This document shows positions 26,142 to 32,708 of a stretch of DNA of 64,000 nt, one piece after another. A model generated the notes under the pieces. The model was not told where the DNA came from. It was given only the letters and a program-made list of their open reading frames with translations, and ran no database searches. Origin of the DNA: Clostridium sp. Cult3 (GTDB taxonomy: Bacteria; Bacillota; Clostridia; Tissierellales; Tepidimicrobiaceae); assembly GCF_021655115.1 (NCBI RefSeq), contig NZ_PPXY01000001.1, positions 1-64,000 of the forward strand, written 5' to 3'. The position numbers and the translations under genes were made by a program. The number at the start of each line of letters is the position of its first letter. The first letter of the stretch is position 1.

Positions 26142-27371
26142 ATGTCTGGAAACTTTACATACATTAGAAAATATATCATACTAAAAAACGATTACACGAA
26201 TATTGTAGGACTAGATCCAAAGGGTCATGTTAAAATTGAAGTGAGAGGAACAAGGGGAGTTTTAAGTATAAATACAGAAAACTGCCAAAAAGAAGAGGAT
26301 TATCGGGTATATCTATTGAAGGATCAAGGAGGAGAAGTAGGTGAATACGACTTAGGTAGGATAATTACCGATGAAAGGGGTAGATCTAGGACGGACTTTA
26401 GTCTAAACTTAAGGGATTTGGAATTAAAGGGCTTTTCAATAGATGAAATAGATGCTATTCTTATAAGAAAGGGTATATATATATTATTAGGTGGTTATAT
26501 TGATAAGGATAGAGGAACCATAGATAGATATGTAAAAACCCTTATTCTAGAGGAAGAAAGTTTAGACAGCAATAGGAATGATAGTATAGAAAATAGTAGT
26601 ATAGAAGAAATAGAAACAGTAGCCCTAGAGGTAAAGGCATCGGAAGAACTTACAATAGAAGAACTAACGGAAGAAATACCCGTTATAGAAGAAGAGCTAG
26701 AATCCATAATCATAGATGAGGCTGAAGAGGTTCTAGAGGAAATAGAAGAAACGGAAGAGATAGAAATAGAGGAAATAGAAGAAGATCTAGAAGAACCTAT
26801 AGAACCCTTCGAAGTAGAAGAAGAAAAATCCATAGACATAGATGAATCCAAATATGAACAGGAGGATAGTGCCCATCATAAAATGGAAAACTATCAATCC
26901 TTAGAATATATACGTAGATTAAACCACAAAAATCAGATGACCAACTATATATTGAGTATACTCAGGTTCTTCCCATATGTACAGCCTCTAAAATTAAATC
27001 TTCATGGCTATAGTTGGTGGCGGATAGATGATGATGGTACCGATTCTTACAAAGGCTTTCTACCCTATTTTAATTATTTAATGAGCACTGATTATAAATA
27101 TCCTTTCTTAAACAATTCGACTACCTGCTTTGATTTAATTAGAAAATACGGCCACTATCTATTTGGCATGTACAAAGAAGATAGGGAAACCAAATACTAT
27201 ATCTATGGAGTTCCAGGTAAATTTGCTACATCAGAATATCCCTTTAAGGGGATTACAGGTTTTAATACTTGGTATGAATCAGCTAATGGATTGGGATATT
27301 GGATATTGTATATCGACCCTATGACGGGCAAGATAATATATCCACTAAATCCTATGGTACCTGCCTATTGA
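26142..27371 (+). CDS. Conserved hypothetical protein with acidic central spacer
   Basis: 409 residues in three parts. Residues about 1-135 form a strand-rich domain (GHVKIEVRGTRGVLSIN) that resembles domains of clostridial spore-associated proteins. Residues about 145-245 are a low-complexity region dominated by Glu and Ile (EIEETEEIEIEEIEEDLEE), probably an extended spacer. Residues about 255-409 are rich in Tyr, Trp and Phe (GYSWWRIDDDG, GFNTWYESANGLGYW). No signal peptide or membrane segment. I cannot name a function; the neighbourhood would fit a spore-related role. Confidence 0.65.
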   Translation: MSGNFTYIRKYIILKNDYTNIVGLDPKGHVKIEVRGTRGVLSINTENCQKEEDYRVYLLKDQGGEVGEYDLGRIITDERGRSRTDFSLNLRDLELKGFSIDEIDAILIRKGIYILLGGYIDKDRGTIDRYVKTLILEEESLDSNRNDSIENSSIEEIETVALEVKASEELTIEELTEEIPVIEEELESIIIDEAEEVLEEIEETEEIEIEEIEEDLEEPIEPFEVEEEKSIDIDESKYEQEDSAHHKMENYQSLEYIRRLNHKNQMTNYILSILRFFPYVQPLKLNLHGYSWWRIDDDGTDSYKGFLPYFNYLMSTDYKYPFLNNSTTCFDLIRKYGHYLFGMYKEDRETKYYIYGVPGKFATSEYPFKGITGFNTWYESANGLGYWILYIDPMTGKIIYPLNPMVPAY

Positions 27372-27394
27372 TACCTAAAATAAAAAAAGGGAGG

Positions 27395-27408
27395 TTAGTT
27401 TAAACTAA
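27395..27408. promoter_or_regulatory. Palindrome TTAGTTTAAACTAA between ribosome binding site and start
   Basis: 14-bp perfect palindrome between GGGAGG (27389-27394) and the TTG start of the ArsR-type regulator. It may be its own operator, or a small hairpin that shortens the long spacer. Confidence 0.45.
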
Positions 27409-27409
27409 A

Positions 27410-27778
27410 TTGAATAACAATATTGAAGAAAAAGAAGTTTGTGAAGTGAGTGCAACAGATGATATTACTCTTAAAGAAATCAAAGAGAGCATATACGACG
27501 AAGAGACCATAAACCGCTTAGCCCAAACTTTTAAGGCTTTAGCAGATCCTACAAGACTTAGAATAATATATGTTTTATCAAAACAGCCTTTATGTGTATG
27601 CGATATTGCAAATCTGTTGGACATGACCCAATCGGCCATATCCCATCACCTAAGACTTCTGAGAAACTTAAGACTTGTAAAGTTCAAAAAAGAAGGGAAG
27701 ATGGTCATATATTCCTTGGACGACGACCATGTATTGCAGTTGTTCAAACAAGGTATGGACCATGTAAGACATGATTAA
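27410..27778 (+). CDS. ArsR/SmtB-family metal-sensing repressor (CadC-like)
   Basis: 122-residue winged-helix repressor. The recognition region is MTQSAISHHLRLLR. The alpha-3 metal motif PLCVCDIANLL is of the CadC/ArsR type (Cd, Pb, Zn), and an alpha-5-like pair of sites DDHV...DHVRHD lies at the C-terminus; an extra Cys sits in the N-terminal tail (about residue 11), as in CadC. This suggests a dual-site heavy-metal sensor. No efflux ATPase is adjacent, so its target is unclear. Start TTG 27410 has an unusually long 15-nt spacing to GGGAGG. Confidence 0.8.
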   Translation: MNNNIEEKEVCEVSATDDITLKEIKESIYDEETINRLAQTFKALADPTRLRIIYVLSKQPLCVCDIANLLDMTQSAISHHLRLLRNLRLVKFKKEGKMVIYSLDDDHVLQLFKQGMDHVRHD

Positions 27779-27812
27779 AAAAATGAGGGTTATAAGCTAT
27801 CCCTCATTTTTT
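27777..27812. terminator. Bidirectional terminator between arsR-type gene and comFB
   Basis: 12-bp stem AAAAAATGAGGG / CCCTCATTTTTT with T-runs on both strands; it separates two convergent genes and its loop contains the comFB stop codon. Confidence 0.8.
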
Positions 27813-28077
27813 CCCTGTTTTCACACTTGTCACAGACTATATCCACAGCTTCCGTAATTTTAGCCAATACAGTAATCTTTCTTTGCCTATCCAATAAAAA
27901 TGCCTTCTTCTCCCCTTCGCTTATGGAAGATAAAAAATATACAGGAGGAAGGCTATTCAGCGCAATGGCTTTAATATCGTTTTCGCAATTATGGTTCTCA
28001 CATATATCGTATTTTCCCTTTACTTCGTTAAAAACTTCATCGACTAAAATTTCCATGTAATTTTGCAACTTTGTCAC
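27790..28077 (-). CDS. Late competence development ComFB family protein
   Basis: Up to 95 residues. The N-terminal NYMEILVDEVFNEV and the cysteine pattern CENHNCENDI with a C-terminal CDKC are typical of ComFB proteins, whose function is poorly known. The start is uncertain: GTG at 28077 lacks a good ribosome binding site, and TTG at 28068-28066, four codons in, follows GGTGA. Some ComFB homologues bind cyclic nucleotides; whether this one does cannot be judged here. Confidence 0.75.
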   Translation of the reverse strand: MTKLQNYMEILVDEVFNEVKGKYDICENHNCENDIKAIALNSLPPVYFLSSISEGEKKAFLLDRQRKITVLAKITEAVDIVCDKCENREKMRDSL

Positions 28078-28220
28078 CGCTTTCTAATACATCTGATTTC
28101 TATAATTAATGTACTATTATAGTACTTTAACCTTATTATGTCAAATTTGATAACAAAATAAAATTAGTATTTTGATTAATCTAACAAATACCAGGGTAAT
28201 ATAACATTAGGATGAAATAC

Positions 28221-28249
28221 TTGACACCAATACCCTATGGGGGTATAAT
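28221..28249 (+). promoter_or_regulatory. Sigma-A promoter with CsoR/CstR-like operator
   Basis: TTGACA (28221-28226), 17-bp spacer, TATAAT (28244-28249). The spacer and -10 hold the near-palindrome ATACCCTATGGGGGTAT (28230-28246), which matches the general form of CsoR/CstR-family operators. A repressor bound here would block the glutaredoxin-like gene. Confidence 0.75.
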
Positions 28250-28294
28250 ATATAATGTAAACAATAATTGAAAATGATTAAGGAGGAATATAAA

Positions 28295-28525
28295 ATGGCT
28301 GATGTAGTAATATTCACTAGTAATACATGTCCATACTGTGTAGCAGCAAAGGGATATTTAGATGAGAAAGGTGTAAACTATACGGAAAAGAATATTCAAA
28401 CTGATAAGGATGCAAGAAAGGAACTAATGAACATGGGACATATGGGAGTTCCAGTGCTATTAATCGACGGAGAAGAGATAGTAGGTTTTGATAAAGCAAA
28501 AATCGATCAATTACTTGACAGATAA
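28295..28525 (+). CDS. Glutaredoxin-like (NrdH-type) thiol-disulfide protein
   Basis: 76-residue thioredoxin-fold protein. The redox motif CPYC lies at about residue 12 and the cis-proline segment GVPVLLIDGE follows. I chose ATG 28295 over 28268 because AAGGAGGAA at 28280-28288 is properly placed. The promoter carries a CsoR/CstR-like operator, shared with the HesB-like selenoprotein gene 1.2 kb downstream, which suggests a role in copper or persulfide stress. Confidence 0.87.
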   Translation: MADVVIFTSNTCPYCVAAKGYLDEKGVNYTEKNIQTDKDARKELMNMGHMGVPVLLIDGEEIVGFDKAKIDQLLDR

Positions 28526-28540
28526 AATAATTAGGTAAGT

Positions 28541-28590
28541 AAGGGACCTCTTTCTCTAACACTAGTGTTAGAGAAAGAGGTCCCTTGTTT
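28541..28590. terminator. 46-nt perfect palindrome, terminator of the glutaredoxin-like gene
   Basis: Perfect 23-nt arms (28541-28563 and 28564-28586), the left beginning AAGGGACCTCTTTCTC, followed on the plus strand by a T-run (TGTTTTTT). It is unusually long and perfect for a terminator. Confidence 0.75.
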
Positions 28591-28591
28591 T

Positions 28592-28777
28592 TTATGCATT
28601 TAATGCTTTTATTAATTCATCTATATCCAACCCATGAACCATGGCAGCTTCTTCTAGGCTCTCCATTTGGCTTGCTGGACAACCAATACATCCTAAACCA
28701 AAGTTTAGCAATACTTCTACTGATTCTGGCTTATTGCGTATAACTTCCCCTACTAGCATATCTTTAGTAATTTCCAT
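28592..28777 (-). CDS. DUF1858 redox-disulfide domain protein
   Basis: 61-residue single-domain protein, MEITKDMLVGEVIRNKP... with the CIGC motif (GLGCIGCPAS) typical of DUF1858 proteins, which are often linked to hybrid-cluster and other redox enzymes. GAGGTGG precedes the ATG. Function is not known; its place between a glutaredoxin and a HesB-like selenoprotein supports a role in thiol or sulfur chemistry. Confidence 0.85.
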   Translation of the reverse strand: MEITKDMLVGEVIRNKPESVEVLLNFGLGCIGCPASQMESLEEAAMVHGLDIDELIKALNA

Positions 28778-28934
28778 TATATTTCCACCTCACTTTTAAT
28801 CTTTATATTATATTATCATACTTTATATACCCTTTGCACTATAAAAATATCATATGTTAAAAACTTAAAAATATTTATCGTAAATTTGTATAAAAAAATA
28901 ATTTATGGACATTCTTATATCAGGAGGTGAGTTA

Positions 28935-29324
28935 ATGGATAATAATGAAGATAGAAACAGAAATAGGACAAATCAGGATAAATCAAAGGACTGGGATATA
29001 GGAGAAATCCTCATAAGGATATTAGTTACTGCAATAGTAGTTGGAATTGCAGCTTTCTTAACTCCTGGATTCTCTATAAATAATTTATGGAGTCTTATAT
29101 TAGCGGCAGTAGTGATAGCCTTGCTAGACTATCTGGTACAAAAATTTACTGGGGTCAATGCAACGCCTTTTGGCAGAGGTATTACTGGTTTTATCGTAGC
29201 CGCAATAATATTATATGCTACCAAATTTATAGTGCCAGGGTTTAATATATCAGTATGGGGAGCCATAATAGGTGCATTAGTCATAGGAATAATTGATGTA
29301 ATAATACCAGGAAGGGCTATGTAG
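28935..29324 (+). CDS. Phage-holin-superfamily-IV type small membrane protein (PF04020-like)
   Basis: 129-residue membrane protein with a charged N-terminus (NNEDRNRNRTNQDKS) and four hydrophobic segments arranged as a repeated pair, each containing a P-G-F turn (LTPGFSINNLWS and IVPGFNISVWGA). This is the pattern of the 4-TMS PF04020 family, which is annotated holin-like but occurs widely as a chromosomal envelope protein. There is no phage context here. Start ATG 28935 follows AGGAGGTGA. Confidence 0.75.
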   Translation: MDNNEDRNRNRTNQDKSKDWDIGEILIRILVTAIVVGIAAFLTPGFSINNLWSLILAAVVIALLDYLVQKFTGVNATPFGRGITGFIVAAIILYATKFIVPGFNISVWGAIIGALVIGIIDVIIPGRAM

Positions 29325-29329
29325 GGGAA

Positions 29330-29363
29330 CCCTCTAACGCAAGTTAGGGGGCTTTTATTTTTC
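29330..29363 (+). terminator. Rho-independent terminator with GCAA loop
   Basis: 9-bp stem CCCTCTAAC / GTTAGGGGG (29330-29338, 29343-29351, one G-U pair) closed by a GCAA tetraloop, followed by a T-rich tract. Confidence 0.8.
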
Positions 29364-29418
29364 TTGACTAATACAGATAAATAGTATAAAATGTTTTAAT
29401 GTACCCATGGGGGGTATA
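29364..29418 (+). promoter_or_regulatory. Sigma-A promoter and CsoR/CstR-like operator of the HesB-like selenoprotein gene
   Basis: TTGACT (29364-29369), 17-bp spacer, TAAAAT (29387-29392). The operator-like TGTACCCATGGGGGGTAT lies at 29400-29417, where transcription would start. It resembles the element in the glutaredoxin-like promoter at 28230-28246. Confidence 0.65.
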
Positions 29419-29455
29419 TATTATATAACAAAATATAAATACAGGAGGAATAAAT

Positions 29456-29752
29456 ATGAATATAAATGTAACCGAAAAAGCTCAAGAAGAACTAAAGAAG
29501 GTAATGGATACAAGAGAAGAAAAGAAACCTTTGAGAATTTATATCGCAGCTTATGGTTGAGGCGGCCCATCCTTTGGTTTAGCTCTGGATGAGCTTAAAG
29601 ATGGAGATACGAAAGCAGAGATAGGAGACTTCACATTTTTAATAGAGGAAGACCTAGCAGATGCTTTTGGTGCTTTTACCGTAGATTATAGTGATAGCTG
29701 GTTAAGACGTGGATTTAGTGTTATTCCAGATAGAGGTGGATCCACCTGCTAA
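29456..29752 (+). CDS. HesB/IscA-like selenoprotein (in-frame TGA read as selenocysteine)
   Basis: 98 residues when TGA at 29558-29560 (codon 35) is read as selenocysteine. AGGAGGAA precedes ATG 29456. The frame is continuous on both sides: residues 1-34 end in RIYIAAYG, then Sec, then GGPSFGLALDEL, and the protein ends in RGGSTC. The Sec lies at the place of the first conserved cysteine of IscA/HesB proteins, and a HesB-like selenoprotein family is known in clostridia. The C-terminal Cys would be its partner. Likely role: iron-sulfur or selenium/sulfur handling. An automated ORF call would miss or split this gene. Confidence 0.88.
29558..29597 (+). promoter_or_regulatory. Candidate bacterial SECIS element
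   Basis: Directly after the TGA a small stem can form between CATCC (29568-29572) and GGATG (29587-29591) with a G/U-containing loop. Position and size fit bacterial SECIS elements, which lie in the coding region just downstream of UGA. The fold was judged by eye. Confidence 0.5.
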
Positions 29753-29780
29753 AAAGATAGGCATGGCCTATCTTTTTTTA
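29751..29780 (+). terminator. Terminator of the selenoprotein gene
   Basis: 12-bp stem (29751-29762, 29766-29777) with loop ATG; the right arm ends in a T-run. It confirms that the gene ends at the TAA at 29750-29752. Confidence 0.85.
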
Positions 29781-29798
29781 ATGGAGTTTAATAATTTC

Positions 29799-30058
29799 TA
29801 TAATATATGTTACAATAATATGCAACGACGATTACGACAAAAAATATTTCAAAAAAGCAATTTTTGTCTTGAAAATTAGTTGCTAATCTAATAATCTATT
29901 GTTATAGGAATTTAGATTTCCCTGCGGGAGAACATAAGGGGGTGATGATTAGTGGATTCTGGACCTTTACCCAGGTGTAGCGACGATGATTATTTATTAA
30001 AACTAAATAAGAAGAACCCTAGTCATTACCACAGGCTATGGTTCTTCTAAGGGGGGTT
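29799..30058 (+). promoter_or_regulatory. Structured untranslated leader of mgtE, class not identified
   Basis: About 250 nt without a gene between a TATAAT (29799-29804) and mgtE. Paired elements: GCAAC/GTTGC (29822-29826, 29879-29883) enclosing GACAAAAA/TTTTTGTC (29836-29843, 29861-29868); a CCCTGCGGG hairpin near 29930; a CTGG/CCAG hairpin near 29959-29974; and a 13-nt inverted repeat AGAAGAACCCTAG / CTATGGTTCTTCT (about 30010-30048) just before the ribosome binding site. CGACGAT occurs at both ends (29826 and 29981). I do not see the M-box consensus, so this is either an uncharacterised Mg-responsive leader or simply a fold-prone UTR. Confidence 0.45.
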
Positions 30059-30061
30059 AAT

Positions 30062-31399
30062 ATGGATGAAAGAAGACTTGAATATTTAATTAGAGAAAAG
30101 AAATACGTAACATTAAAAAAAGAATTGGAAGATATGAATCAAGTAGACGTAGCTGAATTGTTAGAACCCTTAGATATTCATACATCTTTATTGATATTCC
30201 GAATGTTACCTAAGGATTTAGCAGTAGATGTGTTTGCTCATTTTTCCGTAGAGCAACAAAGGGAATTCATAAGTCTGGTAACGGATAAGGAATTAAAGGA
30301 TATAATAGATGAATTATTTTTTGACGATATGATCGATATAATAGAAGAAGTGCCTGCAAACATAGTTAAGAAGATACTGTTAAATGCCAAAGAAGAGGAA
30401 AGAAACTTAATCAATCAATTTTTAAAGTATCCACCTGATTCTGCAGGCAGTATAATGACTATAGAATACGTGGATTTAAAAAAGACCATGACTGTAAAAG
30501 ATGCCTTGGAACACATTAAAAAAACGGGACTAGACAAGGAAACCGTGTATACATGTTATGTAACGGACAGAAATAGGAAATTAGAAGGCATAGTTTCCCT
30601 GAGGAAATTGGTCATAAGTGAAGAGAATCTATCTATCGAAGAGATAATGGATAGGGACGTAATCTATGTTCATACTCACGACGACCAGGAAACGGTAGCA
30701 GGAATATTTAAAAAATACGGCTTTTTAGCCTTGCCAGTAGTAGACAAAGAAGATCGATTGACAGGAATAATAACCGTAGACGATATTATGGATGTAATCG
30801 ATCAGGAGACTACAGAGGACTTTCAAAAGATGGCAGCTATGTCTCCATCAGAGGAAAAATATCTAGATGCTAGTGTATTTTCCCTAGCAAAGCACAGGAT
30901 AATATGGCTATTGGTATTGATGATATCTGCCACTTTTACAGGGGGTATCATCCGAAAATTTGAAGATATTCTTCAGTCGGTGGTAGTGCTAACAGCTTTT
31001 ATCCCAATGCTAATGGACACCGGTGGTAACTCCGGCAGTCAATCCTCCACATTGATAATCCGTGGTCTAGCCTTGGGAGAAATAGACCTGAAGGATGCTG
31101 GAAAGGTTATGCTAAAGGAGCTTAGAATTAGTATAATAGTAGGAGCTGCTTTGGCAGTAGTAAACTTCTTTAGAATCTATCTATTTGATGATGTAGGAGC
31201 AATGATATCCCTTACAGTATCCATTACCTTGTTTATAACCGTTGTAATTGCTAAGGTTGTAGGTGGAGTACTACCTATGATAGCTAAAAAGATGAATATA
31301 GACCCAGCCATAATGGCAGGACCTCTTATTACTACTATAGTAGATGCTTTAAGTTTAATGGTGTATTTTTCAGTAGCATCTTGGTTATTGAATATTTAA
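30062..31399 (+). CDS. mgtE: Magnesium transporter MgtE
   Basis: 445-residue MgtE channel: N-terminal superhelical domain (1-130), two CBS domains (about 130-255) and a five-helix membrane domain. The pore signature PMLMDTGGNSGSQSS is intact. I chose ATG 30062 with AAGGGGGG 8 nt upstream over ATG 30038, which would place that sequence inside the gene. Acts as a Mg2+ channel gated by cytosolic Mg2+. The long leader suggests RNA-level control. Confidence 0.93.
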   Translation: MDERRLEYLIREKKYVTLKKELEDMNQVDVAELLEPLDIHTSLLIFRMLPKDLAVDVFAHFSVEQQREFISLVTDKELKDIIDELFFDDMIDIIEEVPANIVKKILLNAKEEERNLINQFLKYPPDSAGSIMTIEYVDLKKTMTVKDALEHIKKTGLDKETVYTCYVTDRNRKLEGIVSLRKLVISEENLSIEEIMDRDVIYVHTHDDQETVAGIFKKYGFLALPVVDKEDRLTGIITVDDIMDVIDQETTEDFQKMAAMSPSEEKYLDASVFSLAKHRIIWLLVLMISATFTGGIIRKFEDILQSVVVLTAFIPMLMDTGGNSGSQSSTLIIRGLALGEIDLKDAGKVMLKELRISIIVGAALAVVNFFRIYLFDDVGAMISLTVSITLFITVVIAKVVGGVLPMIAKKMNIDPAIMAGPLITTIVDALSLMVYFSVASWLLNI

Positions 31400-31412
31400 A
31401 TAGATATATGAT

Positions 31413-31443
31413 AAAAAATGTCAGAAACCTCTGGCATTTTTTT
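31413..31443 (+). terminator. Terminator of mgtE
   Basis: 12-bp stem AAAAAATGTCAG / CTGGCATTTTTT with loop AAACCT and a T-run. Confidence 0.8.
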
Positions 31444-31523
31444 ATTGATATTATTCTGAATTAGTTATAAAATGAATTTTATAAACCTAAAACTTGCAAT
31501 TTTAAACAAAGGGGGAAATTGTC

Positions 31524-32135
31524 ATGATTAATTTTATTTGGGCAGGCCTATTGATTATAGGTTTTGTCGTAGGAGCATTAACAGGAAATGTAGAAGAAGT
31601 AACTAATGCAGTCATTGAAAATGCAAAGACTGGCGTAGAATTGGCTTTGGGGTTGATAGGGGTTATGTCTTTGTGGTTAGGTATTATGAAGATAGCCGAG
31701 GATTCAGGTCTTGTAGAAAAATTAGCTAAGGCCTTGAAGCCTATTACCACAAGATTATTCCCAGAGGTACCAGCAGACCATCCCGCCATGGGAGCTATGG
31801 TCATGAATATGGCAGCTAATATACTAGGACTAGGAAATGCTGCCACGCCTTTAGGATTAAAAGCTATGCAGGAACTACAGACATTAAATGACAAAAAGGA
31901 TACAGCAACAGATGCTATGGTAATGTTTTTGGCAATAAATACCTCATCAGTAACTCTAATACCAGCATCGACTATAGCAATTCTTGCAGCAGCAGGAGCA
32001 AAGAATCCTACGGAAATAATTGGACCTACTATAATAGCCACTACCGTATCGACTATTGTGGCTATCATTGCCACTAAAATATTTAGTAAAATGCCTAAAT
32101 ATCAGATGGACTACGAAGAATCGGAAAATAAATAG
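31524..32135 (+). CDS. spmA: Spore maturation protein SpmA, copy 2
   Basis: 203-residue membrane protein of the SpmA/nucleoside-recognition family. The signature NILGLGNAATPLGLKAM matches canonical SpmA better than copy 1 (NGATAFGLKAM), so this may be the housekeeping copy. AAAGGGGG lies between a CAATTT/AAATTG inverted repeat before ATG 31524. Paired with spmB 18 bp downstream. Confidence 0.9.
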   Translation: MINFIWAGLLIIGFVVGALTGNVEEVTNAVIENAKTGVELALGLIGVMSLWLGIMKIAEDSGLVEKLAKALKPITTRLFPEVPADHPAMGAMVMNMAANILGLGNAATPLGLKAMQELQTLNDKKDTATDAMVMFLAINTSSVTLIPASTIAILAAAGAKNPTEIIGPTIIATTVSTIVAIIATKIFSKMPKYQMDYEESENK

Positions 32136-32153
32136 AGTAGAGGAGGAATATAT

Positions 32154-32693
32154 ATGTTTGTAAAAGTAATGGAGATTATTTCAAAATATGCAATACCCTT
32201 TACCTTTGTAGGAATAGTCAGCTTTGGACTTGTAAAAAAGGTAAAAGTATATGAATCCTTTACTGAAGGAGCAAAAGAAGGATTTCACACAGCAGTTAGG
32301 ATTATTCCTTTTTTAGTAGCTATGTTAGTGGCTGTAGGTGCCTTTAGAGCATCTGGAGCTATGGATTTACTTACAAAGGCCTTAAGTCCTGTGACCAATG
32401 CTATCGGTGTCCCAGGAGAAGTACTACCTATGGCCTTTATGAGACCCTTATCTGGCGGTGGGGCTCAAGGAGTAATGTCGGATATAATCACCACTTACGG
32501 TCCAGAATCGTTATTTGGACGAATAGCTGCAGTCATGATGGGTTCAACGGAGACTACATTCTATGTATTGGCAGTATATTTTGGCGCTGTATCCATAAAG
32601 AAAACAAGACATGCCCTGCCTGTAGGATTGTTGGCAGACTTGGCTGGATTGTTAACGGCAGTTTATGTAACCAGGTTGTTCTTTGGTGCTTAA
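32154..32693 (+). CDS. spmB: Spore maturation protein SpmB, copy 2
   Basis: 179-residue membrane protein; signatures AFMRPLSGGGAQGVM and MMGSTETTFYVLAVYFG are those of SpmB. AGGAGGAA precedes ATG 32154. It is followed after 15 bp by an LD-carboxypeptidase gene, probably in the same operon. Confidence 0.9.
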   Translation: MFVKVMEIISKYAIPFTFVGIVSFGLVKKVKVYESFTEGAKEGFHTAVRIIPFLVAMLVAVGAFRASGAMDLLTKALSPVTNAIGVPGEVLPMAFMRPLSGGGAQGVMSDIITTYGPESLFGRIAAVMMGSTETTFYVLAVYFGAVSIKKTRHALPVGLLADLAGLLTAVYVTRLFFGA

Positions 32694-32708
32694 TTTAAGG
32701 AGGATTAT

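Noticed and set aside
26495-26851. Minus-strand 118-residue Ser-rich ORF
   Set aside because: It is the complement of the Glu-rich codons of the 409-residue gene; low complexity and no ribosome binding site.
28935-29324. Prophage remnant (holin)
   Set aside because: The PF04020-type protein is common on chromosomes as a small envelope protein, and no other phage gene is near.
29407-29592. 61-residue ORF overlapping the selenoprotein start
   Set aside because: Out of frame, without a ribosome binding site; a shadow of the selenoprotein gene.
29456-29752. HesB-like gene as a pseudogene broken by a stop codon
   Set aside because: Only one in-frame stop, it is TGA at the exact catalytic Cys position, the frame is intact on both sides, and promoter, ribosome binding site and terminator are all sound.
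29799-30061. M-box (ykoK) riboswitch before mgtE
   Set aside because: The conserved M-box core sequences are not present, so I list only an unidentified leader.
31502-32074. Minus-strand 190-residue ORF
   Set aside because: Antisense shadow of spmA copy 2, whose family signature and ribosome binding site are clear.
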